This document shows positions 34,714-43,445 of a stretch of 45,572 nt of DNA, piece after piece (positions within the stretch are counted from its first letter, which is position 1; each line of letters opens with the position of its first letter). The stretch lies in the NCBI GenBank assembly GCA_947472795.1, contig CANJBL010000020.1:1-45572 (forward strand), given 5' to 3'. A model generated the notes under the pieces. It worked only from the letters and a program-made list of their open reading frames with translations. It was not told the origin of the DNA and ran no database searches. Origin of the DNA: Fidelibacterota bacterium (GTDB lineage Bacteria > Pseudomonadota > Alphaproteobacteria > Rhodospirillales > Rhodospirillaceae). Both the position numbers and the translations under genes were made by a program.

Positions 34714-34746
34714 AAAACGGCGCATCACATTGCGCCGTTTTTTTTT
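34714..34746 (+). terminator. Intrinsic terminator of the pst-phoU-phoB operon
   Basis: A ten-bp stem AAACGGCGCA/TGCGCCGTTT with a six-base loop and a run of nine Ts. Confidence 0.93.
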
Positions 34747-35067
34747 CGACTCCCAGGCCGCGCATCACGCACATGATGTGAGCGTGTATCGTATATGAAG
34801 TAACACGCGCGTTACGCTCCTCTCAGCTTCGCCATTTTTCTGCAGCCATGCCTAGGCGCGCCTGCCGCACGCTCGCTCTATGCGGGCACGTCTGCGGCAC
34901 ATAGGCCACAGTCTTTCCTCAATGACGGCGCGCGCCCGAACTTTTTCCACAGCACGACGTTGCCTCGCTCGTGCTGTGCGTGATTGCGCACGGCGCGACA
35001 GTCTGGGCAGAGGGCACCTTGAGGGAGAGTCCAGACTGATTGCCCCTGAAACAAAATGGAGTTTGTT
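34747..35067. other. Gap before the outer-membrane protein gene
   Basis: About 320 bp without a convincing gene, RNA or repeat. A low-complexity Arg/Ala-rich open frame here was rejected. The promoter of the following gene is expected here but no clear box was seen. Confidence 0.4.
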
Positions 35068-35751
35068 ATGAAGAACACGACATGGGCGTTGGCATCCGCT
35101 GCAGCCGCAATAGCATTGTCTGCATCGGCCTTGCCTGCATCTGCGCAGGATCTCTCTCCTGGGACCTACTTCAGCATCGCCGGCGGTGCTAGCTTTCCCC
35201 GAAATTCCAGCGTCGATTTCCGCAACTCCACGACAGCGCCCACGACCGGCGCCACAACCACCTTCGATACGGGTTATATGTTCTCGGGCGCGGCGGGTTA
35301 TCGCTGGAGCAGCTTAGTCCGCACAGAACTGGAGGCCAATTACCGCAAGGCCAATATTGATGCTATCGCCGGCACACCGTCGCCGGGGCGACAGCAGGTG
35401 ATCGGCCTTATGGGCAATGTGCTCTTTGACGTCGGGAGCATCGGCGGTTTTCGCCCGTATGTCGGCGGCGGTGTCGGCATAGGGTGGAATAAATGGAGCG
35501 GTGTGCAGGGTGCGATATCGGCCACGTTCCCTACGGGAACCGCTTTGTTCACCGACAGAGATTCGGCGGCTCTGCAATGGCAGGGGATTGCTGGTCTGTC
35601 GCATAGCTTTGGCGAACGCGTGGAAGGCTTCGTGGAGTACCGTTATATCGGCCTATCGAAGAATCAGTTTGCCAGTGCAGGTGGCGCGCTGGCCAGCCAC
35701 CACGATGACCGCAGCCACAATGCGCTCGTCGGTATTCGCTACAATTTCTAG
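35068..35751 (+). CDS. Outer-membrane beta-barrel protein
   Basis: A 227-aa exported protein. The signal peptide is MKNTTWALASAAAAIALSASALPASAQ. The mature part has alternating strands typical of small eight-stranded OmpA/OmpW-like barrels (YFSIAGGASFPR, FSGAAGYRWSS, VRTELEANYRKA, GGFRPYVGGGVGIGW, WQGIAGLSHSF, VEGFVEYRYIGLS) and ends in NALVGIRYNF, with the C-terminal Phe recognised by the Bam machinery. The ATG at 35068 is chosen because TGGAG lies seven bases upstream, inside a longer frame starting at 35056. It stands alone and is convergent with apt. Role unknown (structural or porin). Confidence 0.88.
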   Translation: MKNTTWALASAAAAIALSASALPASAQDLSPGTYFSIAGGASFPRNSSVDFRNSTTAPTTGATTTFDTGYMFSGAAGYRWSSLVRTELEANYRKANIDAIAGTPSPGRQQVIGLMGNVLFDVGSIGGFRPYVGGGVGIGWNKWSGVQGAISATFPTGTALFTDRDSAALQWQGIAGLSHSFGERVEGFVEYRYIGLSKNQFASAGGALASHHDDRSHNALVGIRYNF

Positions 35752-35765
35752 AACGTGAAAGAATT

Positions 35766-35793
35766 GCCCTTCGCGGTGAAAGCCGCGAGGGGC
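35766..35793. terminator. Shared hairpin between convergent genes
   Basis: An 11-bp stem (GCCCTTCGCGG with CCGCGAGGGGC, one T-G wobble) and a six-base loop lie between the stops of the barrel-protein gene and apt. The T-tract is weak (TTGCCTTT). It probably ends transcription from both sides. Confidence 0.55.
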
Positions 35794-35799
35794 TTGCCT

Positions 35800-36318
35800 T
35801 TACTCGCTATCGTAGCTGAGAAGAGTCTCGAAAGGCATGTCGAGCTTGGCGCGTCCTTTGAGGAAGGCCAATTCGACAATGGCAAGCGCCCCAACAACTT
35901 CCGCGCCGGACGACCGCACGAGCTGCGCCGCGGCCATCAAAGTGCCGCCAGTCGCCAGAAGATCGTCTACGATGACCACACGTTGACCCGGCTTCACAGC
36001 GTCTTCCTGAATCTCAATCACATCGGTGCCGTATTCAAGACCATAGGAGTGGGACTTGACCTTGCCCGGCAACTTGCCGGATTTGCGGATCATTGTGATG
36101 CCGCATTTCAAAGGAATGGCAACGGGGGCGGCTACCAGAAATCCGCGCGCATCGATGGCGGCAAGCACATCCGGCTTCCAGGGACGTAAGATGTCGGTCA
36201 TACGCTCTACGGCTGTGGCCCACGCCTGCGGGTGAATGAGCAGAGTGGAAATGTCGAAGAAGTTGATGCCCGGTTTTGGAAAATCGGGAATCTGGCGAAT
36301 ATGTTTTTTAAGATCCAT
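35800..36318 (-). CDS. apt: Adenine phosphoribosyltransferase
   Basis: A 172-aa purine-salvage enzyme that makes AMP from adenine and PRPP. Motifs: [18 protein letters not shown] at the N-terminus, [14 protein letters not shown], and the PRPP-binding loop [20 protein letters not shown]. Length is normal. The ATG at 36318 (MDLKKHIR) fits the family better than an upstream in-frame TTG at 36336. It stands alone on the minus strand. Confidence 0.96.
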   Translation of the reverse strand: MDLKKHIRQIPDFPKPGINFFDISTLLIHPQAWATAVERMTDILRPWKPDVLAAIDARGFLVAAPVAIPLKCGITMIRKSGKLPGKVKSHSYGLEYGTDVIEIQEDAVKPGQRVVIVDDLLATGGTLMAAAQLVRSSGAEVVGALAIVELAFLKGRAKLDMPFETLLSYDSE

Positions 36319-36445
36319 CGGTCGAAAAGCCCCCAATACGGTAACAAAAAAAGCTCACGGTAATGTTGGCGACAGATTAGAGGATCGGCGCGCCCGCGCG
36401 CCAGTGTATAGTCGGATGCCTTCGTAAGAAAAACAGGAGGTTCCT

Positions 36446-36937
36446 ATGGCCACGGTCGATGCAAAAATCACCCCTTTCTTTTGGTACGCCACCGAAGCCG
36501 AAGAAGCCGCAAAGCTTTATGTTTCTCTGTTTCCCAATTCCAGCATCAACAGCGTCAACACCATGCCTGCCGATAGCCCCAGTGGTCCGGCTGGCGCGGT
36601 CAAGGTCGTCGAATTCACTCTGAGCGGCCAAACCTTCACGGCCATGAGTGCCGGAGGCCAGGAGCCGTTCAACCATTCCATTTCGATGGTGGTGAACTGC
36701 AAAGATCAGAAGGAAGTGGATCATTATTGGGATGGTTTCTTGGCCGCCGGCGGCAAGGCCGAGGCCTGCGGTTGGCTGCGCGACAGGTTTGGGGTCGCCT
36801 GGCAGATCACGCCGATCCAGCTTATCGAGATGATGAAAGACAAGGACCGGGTTCGCGGGAAGCGCGTAGCGGAAGCTATGATGAAAATGATCAAGCTTGA
36901 TATCGCCGGTCTGCAGAAAGCCTACGACGGTAAATAA
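36446..36937 (+). CDS. VOC superfamily protein (PhnB-like)
   Basis: A 163-aa protein of the glyoxalase/bleomycin-resistance fold, PhnB-like subgroup. It begins KITPFFWYATEAEEAAKLYVSLF and continues FTLSGQTFTAMSAGG, FNHSISMVVNCKDQKEVDHY and CGWLRDRFGVAWQITP. These proteins are often annotated as 3-demethylubiquinone methyltransferase-like, but without evidence for that reaction. An ideal ribosome site, AGGAGGTT, lies just before the ATG. Substrate unknown. Confidence 0.9.
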   Translation: MATVDAKITPFFWYATEAEEAAKLYVSLFPNSSINSVNTMPADSPSGPAGAVKVVEFTLSGQTFTAMSAGGQEPFNHSISMVVNCKDQKEVDHYWDGFLAAGGKAEACGWLRDRFGVAWQITPIQLIEMMKDKDRVRGKRVAEAMMKMIKLDIAGLQKAYDGK

Positions 36938-37011
36938 AGGTCCAAGCCGCGCATCCAAAGGCTCCGCCGGCGGCATATACCTCCTAGAATGACCCTTTAG
37001 GAGGACCCCCG

Positions 37012-37443
37012 ATGGACGAGCATTGGCATCAAGGTTTTTGGCACTTTTGGTGGCTGATTTTCCCAGCCATGTGGTTTCTGTTGAGCATCTTGCGCATGTC
37101 GCTGCGCCACAATGCCCGTCAGCAGGTTCTGGATGTATTGCAGACCTACGCGGCGCAAGGGAAAGATCCCCCAGCAGAGATGCTTGCTTTCCTGCGAGAT
37201 GGCGGCAATCGGCACTGGCGCCGAGGCCACTGGCATCGGGAAGGCCGCTCCATTGTTTTAGGCATGCTGGCGCTTGCTTTCGCGGGGCTGGCTTTCTTTA
37301 ACTATGGTCCCAGCGGCCAAGGCTTCGTCATTGCCGCCGTGATTCTCGGTGCGCTGAGCATTGGCTTTTTTCTCAGCGCGCGAATGCACCGTGGGGAGGA
37401 GCTTCATCTCCCGTCCGAAGATCAGCGCCCGTCTGGACAATAA
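37012..37443 (+). CDS. Small membrane protein upstream of an ECF sigma factor
   Basis: A 143-aa protein. The start is rich in His and Trp (MDEHWHQGFWHFWWLIFP) and forms the first membrane helix. A cytoplasmic or periplasmic segment LDVLQTYAAQGKDPPAEML, then GGNRHWRRGHWHREGR, precedes two further hydrophobic segments (about 83-97 and 105-121). GGAGGA lies before the ATG. I recognise no named family. It ends 10 bp before the sigma factor start, so it belongs to that operon and may take part in sensing or in holding the sigma factor. The His-rich segments could bind metal. Confidence 0.75.
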   Translation: MDEHWHQGFWHFWWLIFPAMWFLLSILRMSLRHNARQQVLDVLQTYAAQGKDPPAEMLAFLRDGGNRHWRRGHWHREGRSIVLGMLALAFAGLAFFNYGPSGQGFVIAAVILGALSIGFFLSARMHRGEELHLPSEDQRPSGQ

Positions 37444-37453
37444 TGACATTCCA

Positions 37454-37987
37454 ATGATCTCCGCCGAACACGCTCTTATCGCGCGGGCGCAGAGCGGCTC
37501 GACAGAAGCTTTCGCTGGATTGGTGGCCGCGCACCAACAAGTAGTGCGCGGTTTCTTGCGACGGCTCAGCGGTAATCACGCCGACGCTGACGATTTGGCG
37601 CAAGACGTTTTTCTAGATGCCTGGGTCAACTTCAAGCATTTCAAGGCAGATGCGCCTTTGCGACCGTGGTTATGCGGTATCGCGTACCGTAAGTTCCTCA
37701 GTGATCGGCGCAGCGAGCGCCGCCGCGCCGCCCGTGAGCAGGTAGCCATGGAAGGGCAGGACGTAAGTATCACTCCGGCGCTGCGCAGCGACCAGCGGCT
37801 GGATATCGCGCGGGGCTTGCAAAGTCTTCCCGCAGATCAACGTGGTGCTGTGGCGTTGTGTCTCGCTGCGGACTTCTCTCATGCGGAGGCCGCGGAAATC
37901 CTGGGTATTCCCCTGGGGACTGTGAAGTCGCACGTTCAGCGCGGGCGTGATAAACTCCTGGCGGCGTTAGGAGGCGGCAATGAGTGA
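37454..37987 (+). CDS. ECF-family RNA polymerase sigma factor
   Basis: A 177-aa sigma-70 family factor. Region 2 is FAGLVAAHQQVVRGFLRRL followed by ADADDLAQDVFLDAWVNF and APLRPWLCGIAYRKFLSDRR. Region 4 is LPADQRGAVALCLAADFSHA, then EAAEILGIPLGTVKSHVQRG. No C-terminal extension is present. The start is preceded by no clear ribosome site and probably depends on coupling to the upstream membrane-protein gene. Its stop overlaps the next gene by 8 bp. No classic zinc-binding anti-sigma protein is encoded; the small membrane proteins on either side are candidates. Confidence 0.93.
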   Translation: MISAEHALIARAQSGSTEAFAGLVAAHQQVVRGFLRRLSGNHADADDLAQDVFLDAWVNFKHFKADAPLRPWLCGIAYRKFLSDRRSERRRAAREQVAMEGQDVSITPALRSDQRLDIARGLQSLPADQRGAVALCLAADFSHAEAAEILGIPLGTVKSHVQRGRDKLLAALGGGNE

Positions 37988-38252
37988 CCAAAACCTAAAA
38001 CAGCTCCTGGCTCTGGACGAAGCTCCCGCCCACGATCCTGTGTTCGAATTGCGCGTGCTGGCGGGCATCGAGCGCCGGCGTTTCTGGCGCAACGTCGCGG
38101 GTCTTGTTCCGGTAGGCGCCGCTATTGGAGTCGTTGCCTGGAGCCTAGCGCCGCTGTTGGATGCGGGAACAATCAATAACCCCACGCTTTTGTCGGGCAT
38201 CATCGTCGGCACGACCCTGTTCGTGGTGGAGACCTGGCAAACGCAGCGTTAG
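37980..38252 (+). CDS. Small two-helix membrane protein, possible anti-sigma factor
   Basis: A 90-aa protein that overlaps the sigma gene by 8 bp. The N-terminal 38 residues are soluble and charged (MSDQNLKQLLALDEAPAHDP, then VFELRVLAGIERRRFW). Two membrane helices follow (about 39-58 and 68-84). A short cytoplasmic part before the membrane, and its position directly after the sigma gene, are what a small anti-sigma factor would show. No conserved anti-sigma motif was recognised, so the role is inferred from position. Confidence 0.75.
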   Translation: MSDQNLKQLLALDEAPAHDPVFELRVLAGIERRRFWRNVAGLVPVGAAIGVVAWSLAPLLDAGTINNPTLLSGIIVGTTLFVVETWQTQR

Positions 38253-38294
38253 CGGGTCTTTCGTGTCGGCTGCGGTTGCCGTAGGCTTGCCGAC

Positions 38295-39914
38295 ATGACC
38301 CAGTCTTCCAGCGAAAACACTTATGACTACATCGTCGTTGGTGCGGGCAGTGCCGGCTGTCTGCTGGCCAATCGCCTGAGCGCGGACGGGAAATCGCGTG
38401 TGCTTCTGCTGGAAGCAGGAGGGGCGGACACTAATCCCTGGATTCGTATTCCGGTGGGCTACCTTTACACGATGGGTAATCCAAACACCGACTGGTGCTT
38501 CAAGACCAAGGCACAGCCCGGGCTCGCAGGGCGTGTGATCGATTATCCGCGTGGCCGCGTCCTGGGTGGATCGTCTTCCATCAATGCCATGATCTATATG
38601 CGGGGTCAGAAGCGCGACTATGATCAATGGCGCCAACTGGGCAATGTCGGCTGGGGCGGCGATGACGTGCTGCCTTTTTTCCAAAAGGCGGAGGATTTCG
38701 CCGAAGGCGCTATCGGTGAGCACGCTACCGGTGGAGAGCTTCGTGTGGAAAGCCAACGGCTGCGGTGGGACTTGCTGGACGCCATACGTGCAGCGGCCGA
38801 GGCCGTGGGAATTCCCAACTGTCATGATTTTACGGCCTCCGACGAGGAAGGGTGCGGTTTCTTCCGTGTGACGCAGCGGCGGGGGAGAAGGTGGAGCGCT
38901 GCCGATGCCTTCCTGCGTCCGGCCCTGAAACGTAGCAATTTCGTCCTGCAGAGCAGCGCGCACGTTCAACGCATTATCTTCGACGGACGACGTGCCGTTG
39001 GCGTGGCCTACGCTCGCGATGGGGTTGAGTTGGAGGCGCGGGGGAGGGAGATTGTTCTATCCGCCGGCGCAATCGGTTCGCCGCATCTTATGGAGGTGTC
39101 CGGCGTTGGCGACGCTGCACGAACGTCACGCTTAGGTTTGCCCGTGGTGCATCATCTTCCCGGCGTGGGGGAGAACCTGCACGACCATCTTTGTCATCGG
39201 TATATTTACAAGGTAAGCGGCGTGCTGACCTTGAACGAGCGCGTGCGAACCTTGTTTGGCAAGGCGCGGATTGCAGCGGAGTACGCTTTCCTTCGCTCCG
39301 GCCCCATGTCCATGGCGCCGAGCCAGCTTGGACTCTTCGCGCGCTCGAGCCCGTCGGTGGAAACACCTGATATCCAGTTTCATATCCAGCCTTTGAGCCT
39401 CGATAAGTTAGGCTCGCCTTTGCACACGTTTCCGGCTTTCACCATGGTGCCCTGCAATCTACGCCCCCGCAGCCGGGGCAGCGTACACGCAGCGACGCCG
39501 CACACGCGCGACGCTCCCGTCATAGATCCAAACTATCTCAGCGACCACGATGATAGGCGTGTAGCAGCCGCGATGCTGCGCCTATCCCGGCGCATTGTAG
39601 GTCAGCTACCCTTGGCGCCGTTTCAACCTCAGGAATATGTGCCCGGAGATAGTGCGAAAGACGATGATGAGTCCCTAGTCGCGGCGGCGGCCAAGGTTGG
39701 CTCGACCATTTTTCACCCCGTCGGCAGTACACGCATGGGGAGCGACGGCATGGCCGTGGTGGATGAGCGCTTGCGCGTGCACGGCATCGCCAGCTTGCGC
39801 GTGATCGACGCAGGGATAATGCCCTCTATTGTCTCCGGCAATACCAACGCCCCCACGATCATGATCGCGGAGAAGGGGGCTACGATGATCCTTGAGGATG
39901 GGCGCGCCCGTTAA
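38295..39914 (+). CDS. GMC family FAD-dependent oxidoreductase (choline-dehydrogenase-like)
   Basis: A 539-aa flavoenzyme that oxidises an alcohol. The FAD-binding start is [23 protein letters not shown] signature 1 is [19 protein letters not shown], and signature 2 is [17 protein letters not shown]. The C-terminus has the catalytic His in [10 protein letters not shown] and the Asn/His partner region [14 protein letters not shown]. The substrate (choline, other alcohol or polyethylene-glycol-like) cannot be told. There is no signal peptide. It overlaps the stop of the convergent symporter gene by four bases. Confidence 0.95.
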   Translation: MTQSSSENTYDYIVVGAGSAGCLLANRLSADGKSRVLLLEAGGADTNPWIRIPVGYLYTMGNPNTDWCFKTKAQPGLAGRVIDYPRGRVLGGSSSINAMIYMRGQKRDYDQWRQLGNVGWGGDDVLPFFQKAEDFAEGAIGEHATGGELRVESQRLRWDLLDAIRAAAEAVGIPNCHDFTASDEEGCGFFRVTQRRGRRWSAADAFLRPALKRSNFVLQSSAHVQRIIFDGRRAVGVAYARDGVELEARGREIVLSAGAIGSPHLMEVSGVGDAARTSRLGLPVVHHLPGVGENLHDHLCHRYIYKVSGVLTLNERVRTLFGKARIAAEYAFLRSGPMSMAPSQLGLFARSSPSVETPDIQFHIQPLSLDKLGSPLHTFPAFTMVPCNLRPRSRGSVHAATPHTRDAPVIDPNYLSDHDDRRVAAAMLRLSRRIVGQLPLAPFQPQEYVPGDSAKDDDESLVAAAAKVGSTIFHPVGSTRMGSDGMAVVDERLRVHGIASLRVIDAGIMPSIVSGNTNAPTIMIAEKGATMILEDGRAR

Positions 39915-41197
39915 ACGGCCGTTCTCACGGGGTCTTTGATCTCACCCTCCCACTTGGCGACCACCGTGGCGGCAACCGCGTTGCCAACCACGTTCGTGGC
40001 GCTACGGCCCATATCGAGGAACTGGTCCACGCCTAAGATCAGCAACAACCCCGCTTCCGGCAGCTTGAAGGTGACCAGAGTAGCCGCGATCACGACCAGC
40101 GAGGCGCGCGGCACGCCGGCCATGCCCTTACTGGTGATCATCAGCAGCAGGAGCATGCTGATCTGGTCAGTCCAAGGCACGGCAATTCCATAGGCCTGCG
40201 CGATGAAAATCACCGCGAAGGTGCAGTACATCATGGAACCATCAAGGTTGAAGGAGTAGCCGATAGGCAGCACAAAACTCGCAATCCGCTTGGAGATGCC
40301 GCAGCGTTCCAGCTGTTCCAGCGTTCGCGGATAGGCCGCTTCCGACGACGCCGTGGAGAAGGCGAGCAAGACGGGCGCGCGAATGGCCGCGAAGATGTTC
40401 CTGATCCGCGGCCCTACAATCAGCAAGCCCGCACCAAACAAAAGCGCCCATAAAATCAACAGCGATAGATAGAACCCGCCCATGAATTTTCCGTAGGTGA
40501 CAAGGATGCCAAGCCCTTGCGTGGTCACGACTGCCGAGATGGCGGCGAAGATGGCGGCGGGTGCGGCCATCATCACGTAGTTCGTCACCTTCAACATGAC
40601 GTTGGCCACGCTATTGGCGAAGTCGGAAACCACTTTTCCATGCTGGCCCGTGGCCGCGCAAGCCACGCCTACGAACACCGAGAACACGACGATCTGCAAA
40701 ATCTCATTCTGCGCCATAGCTTCAGCGATTGAGCGCGGCACAAGGTGTGTGACGAAATCACGGATATTGAGCGTAGCGCCTTGTATGATTGCGGCCTCAT
40801 GACCTTCGGGGAGGGGTAGGTGCAAATCTGCTCCGGGCGCCAGCAGGTTGATCATGAACAGGCCGAGAAGCAGCGATACTGCGGAAGCGGTCAGGAACCA
40901 AGCCAGGGTCCGTAAACCCACGCGCCCTAGGGCTGCATGGTCAGAGCCCTGGTTCAAATGCGCGATGCCGACCACCAAAGTGGAGAAGATCAGTGGTGCG
41001 ATGATCATACGGATCAGGCGCAGGAAGACATCGGTGACGATGGAGAAATAGCCGGCAACGGTTTTAGCGTCCTCCGGCGTCAGGTACTGATGCAGGGCAA
41101 AGCCCAGCAGGATGCCCGCCACCATGGCACCAATGATGACGCGCGTGAAACGGCCCCCCATCGCGAAACGCCCCTGTTCCTGTTTTAATGACCCCAT
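39911..41197 (-). CDS. dctA: Dicarboxylate/amino acid:cation symporter (DAACS family)
   Basis: A 428-aa secondary transporter. Characteristic parts: IMIAPLIFSTLVVGIAHL-like segment near residue 65-84, the conserved serine region ASSEAAYPRTLEQLERCG, SFNLDGSMMYCTFAVIFIAQ, and GVPRASLVVIAATLVTF. These are the reentrant loops and cation sites of the family. It imports C4-dicarboxylates or acidic amino acids. The start may be 41197 or the internal ATG at 41161 (MGGRFTRV). No dctB/dctD sensor pair is present. Confidence 0.93.
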   Translation of the reverse strand: MGSLKQEQGRFAMGGRFTRVIIGAMVAGILLGFALHQYLTPEDAKTVAGYFSIVTDVFLRLIRMIIAPLIFSTLVVGIAHLNQGSDHAALGRVGLRTLAWFLTASAVSLLLGLFMINLLAPGADLHLPLPEGHEAAIIQGATLNIRDFVTHLVPRSIAEAMAQNEILQIVVFSVFVGVACAATGQHGKVVSDFANSVANVMLKVTNYVMMAAPAAIFAAISAVVTTQGLGILVTYGKFMGGFYLSLLILWALLFGAGLLIVGPRIRNIFAAIRAPVLLAFSTASSEAAYPRTLEQLERCGISKRIASFVLPIGYSFNLDGSMMYCTFAVIFIAQAYGIAVPWTDQISMLLLLMITSKGMAGVPRASLVVIAATLVTFKLPEAGLLLILGVDQFLDMGRSATNVVGNAVAATVVAKWEGEIKDPVRTAV

Positions 41198-41527
41198 TCA
41201 ATCTATAGGCCGGCTTTAGGCCGGCGGAAGGATAAATCGGACGCTGCTCTTCCTGCTGGCCCCCGCAACCGCTGGCTTTATGGGACGTTAGCTTTCACAG
41301 GCGCTCCCTGGAGCGCCGGAAGAGGGACGGCGGTGGGCATCTTTACCTAGGTATTCCCGTGTTTTGGCTGGGCCGGGGAAGCCAGCGCCTAAACCTTTGA
41401 GGCATGAGGGGTTTAGTGTATCATTACCGGTATAACCCCGGGCGAATACAACCTCTGGACGATGAACAGCAGTCCAGAGTGGGTTATTCGCACAGGCAAC
41501 AGAACGAAAGAAGGGCGGGCGTCAGGC
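41198..41527. other. Divergent gap between dctA-like and DUF2336 genes
   Basis: About 330 bp. It contains a direct repeat TAGGCCGGC (two copies near 41206-41225), a compact palindrome GGCGCTCC-CT-GGAGCGCC (41300-41317), and weaker arms CTAAACC/GGTTTAG (41389-41416). No gene was recognised. These may be operators or untranslated-region structures of either gene. Confidence 0.5.
41300..41317. repeat. Perfect 18-bp hairpin
   Basis: Arms GGCGCTCC and GGAGCGCC are separated by CT. It lies between two divergent genes with no T-run nearby, so an operator or extragenic palindrome is likelier than a terminator. Confidence 0.6.
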
Positions 41528-42658
41528 ATGGCTGGACTCACGATGGATGACGTCAATGTGCTGACTCAAGACCCATCGGCCACCGCCCGGGCCGGCACGG
41601 CCGCGAAGCTCGCACAGCAGTTCAATGCCGCGACCTTTAACCCGCAAGAATTGAAACTGGCGGAAGAGATTTTCCGCATCATGGTGCAGGACGCGGAAGT
41701 GCGTGTGCGCGAAGCGCTCTCCGCCAACCTCAAACACAACCTTCTGCTGCCGCACGATGTCGCCGTTGCTCTGGCCAAGGATGTGGATACAGTCGCGCTC
41801 CCAGTACTTTTGGCTTCCGAGGTATTGACGCCTGAAGACTTGGTTCAGATCGTGCGCAGTCAGGGCACGCCGTCTCGGCTCGACGCCGTCGCGGGGCGCA
41901 AAAGTGTGGATGCCCGCGTCGCCGCAGCGATCGTCGATGTGGGATCCGAGAGTGTGGTGGCCAAATTGCTGGCCAATCCGGGCGCCGACTTCGCAGAGCC
42001 AACATTACACAAGGTCGTTGACCGGTTCGGAGACAGCGAAGCCGTGCAGGCACCGCTGGTGCATCGCTCTGCCTTGCCGGTGACCGTGGCCGAGCGCCTT
42101 GTCACCCATGTCGCTGAGCACTTGCGCGCGTATCTGCTTGCCAATCATAAAATTTCCGCCGATCTGGCGTTGGATCTGGTGCTGCAAAGCCGCGAGCGTG
42201 TCACGGTTGGCCTTGCCATGGGCGTGAACGAAGCGGCGCTTGCCGCGCTCGTGCTTCAGCTCAAAGACAACAAACGCCTCACGGGTTCGTTGGTTCTGCG
42301 CGCGATCTGCATGGGCAATCTTCGATTTTTCGAGCATGCCGTTGGTGCGCTGGCTGGTGTTTCTGTGGGGAACTCGCGGATACTCATCCACGATCCAGGC
42401 CATCGCGGCCTGACAAATCTTTGGATCAAGGCTCACCTCCCGGCTACGTATTTGCCGGCGGTGCAAGCGGCGCTGGATGTCATTGCACAGACGGATCTCG
42501 CGGGTCTCGACCAGGACCCCGAGCGTTATTCACGCCGGATCATCGAGCGTATCCTGACGCAATATGAAAAGATCGGCGTGGAATTCAACGACGACGACCT
42601 TGAATACCTGCTCGCCAAGGTCAACCAGCTTCCGCCGGCTTCACTGAACGTGCACTAA
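41528..42658 (+). CDS. DUF2336 family protein
   Basis: A 376-aa soluble, helical protein of the alphaproteobacterial DUF2336 family. It shows repeated HEAT-like helices (VRVREALSANLKHNLLLPHD, VDTVALPVLLASEVLTPEDL, RVTVGLAMGVNEAALAALVL). The C-terminus is acidic and helical (GVEFNDDDLEYLLAKVNQL). A start at 41528 (MAGLTMDDVN) is preferred because the upstream extension looks non-protein-like. The family is thought to take part in cell-surface or signalling functions in some species, without firm evidence. It is divergent from the dctA-like gene and monocistronic. Confidence 0.88.
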   Translation: MAGLTMDDVNVLTQDPSATARAGTAAKLAQQFNAATFNPQELKLAEEIFRIMVQDAEVRVREALSANLKHNLLLPHDVAVALAKDVDTVALPVLLASEVLTPEDLVQIVRSQGTPSRLDAVAGRKSVDARVAAAIVDVGSESVVAKLLANPGADFAEPTLHKVVDRFGDSEAVQAPLVHRSALPVTVAERLVTHVAEHLRAYLLANHKISADLALDLVLQSRERVTVGLAMGVNEAALAALVLQLKDNKRLTGSLVLRAICMGNLRFFEHAVGALAGVSVGNSRILIHDPGHRGLTNLWIKAHLPATYLPAVQAALDVIAQTDLAGLDQDPERYSRRIIERILTQYEKIGVEFNDDDLEYLLAKVNQLPPASLNVH

Positions 42659-42682
42659 GCGCACCGCTGGACGTCTTTTCCG

Positions 42683-43114
42683 TTACCACGTGCCGGTATT
42701 GGCCATCGAAGTCCATGGTTCCGCAGGCGCGAGTGCAGAACCCTTCTGAAGGAGCTCGATGGAAATATTGTCCGGCGACCGGATGAAAGCCATGCGGCCA
42801 TCGCGCGGCGGGCGGTTGATGGTGACGCCCTGGTCTTTCAAGCGCTGGCAGAAGCTGTAGATGTCATCAACTTCGTAAGCCAAGTGACCAAAGCTGCGCC
42901 CGCCCGTGTAGGCCTCAGGGTCCCAATTGTAGGTCAGCTCCAACTGCGCGTACTTGCTGGTGGCATCGTCATCAGGTGCGCTGAGAAAGACCAACGTGAA
43001 GCGACCGGCTTCGCTCTCTCGGCGGCCGGTCTCCACCATGCCCAATTTGTTGCAGTAGAAGTCCAAGGACTGGGCAAGATTCGTAACGCGGACCATGGTG
43101 TGCAGATAGCGCAT
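42683..43114 (-). CDS. gloA: Lactoylglutathione lyase (glyoxalase I)
   Basis: A 143-aa metalloenzyme that converts the glutathione-methylglyoxal hemithioacetal to S-lactoylglutathione. All four metal ligands are visible: His in RYLHTMVRV, Glu in [10 protein letters not shown], His in [12 protein letters not shown], and Glu in [10 protein letters not shown]. The ATG at 43114 has GGAG upstream; the longer open frame adds an unlikely extension. It is convergent with the DUF2336 gene. Confidence 0.95.
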   Translation of the reverse strand: MRYLHTMVRVTNLAQSLDFYCNKLGMVETGRRESEAGRFTLVFLSAPDDDATSKYAQLELTYNWDPEAYTGGRSFGHLAYEVDDIYSFCQRLKDQGVTINRPPRDGRMAFIRSPDNISIELLQKGSALAPAEPWTSMANTGTW

Positions 43115-43445
43115 GCGTTTTCTCCGACGTTGAACGGACTTGTGCACGGTAAAAAATGTGCCGGTGCGAGGCAACGTCCATGGCGACCCAGTCGTTGTAG
43201 AACCCTTGAAGGGCACAACCTCCGGCTGAACCTTTCAGGACGGGTAATCGATGCGTAACTTCCCCGTAACCGCCAGATTTTATTGATCTTCCCAGAGGAA
43301 GCCACCATGGAACGGCGTTTCCCAGGCCGTCTGTCTCGGGTACACTGTAGCGTAGCCGTTGGCATTGTGCGGCGACTATTCCTGTCTGAGGGCGGTCCAA
43401 GGGGCGTGGCCGGCGCGGGCGGGTTGTCATGAGAAGGTATCGGGG
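43115..43445. other. Gap upstream of the pilin-like gene
   Basis: About 330 bp between divergent genes. An open frame continues from 43359 into the downstream gene, but its first 29 codons look non-protein-like. No RNA or repeat was recognised. Confidence 0.35.

Noticed and set aside
34880-35071. Plus-strand open frame of 63 codons before the outer-membrane protein
   Set aside because: Arg/Ala-rich, no ribosome site, and overlaps the start of the barrel-protein gene.
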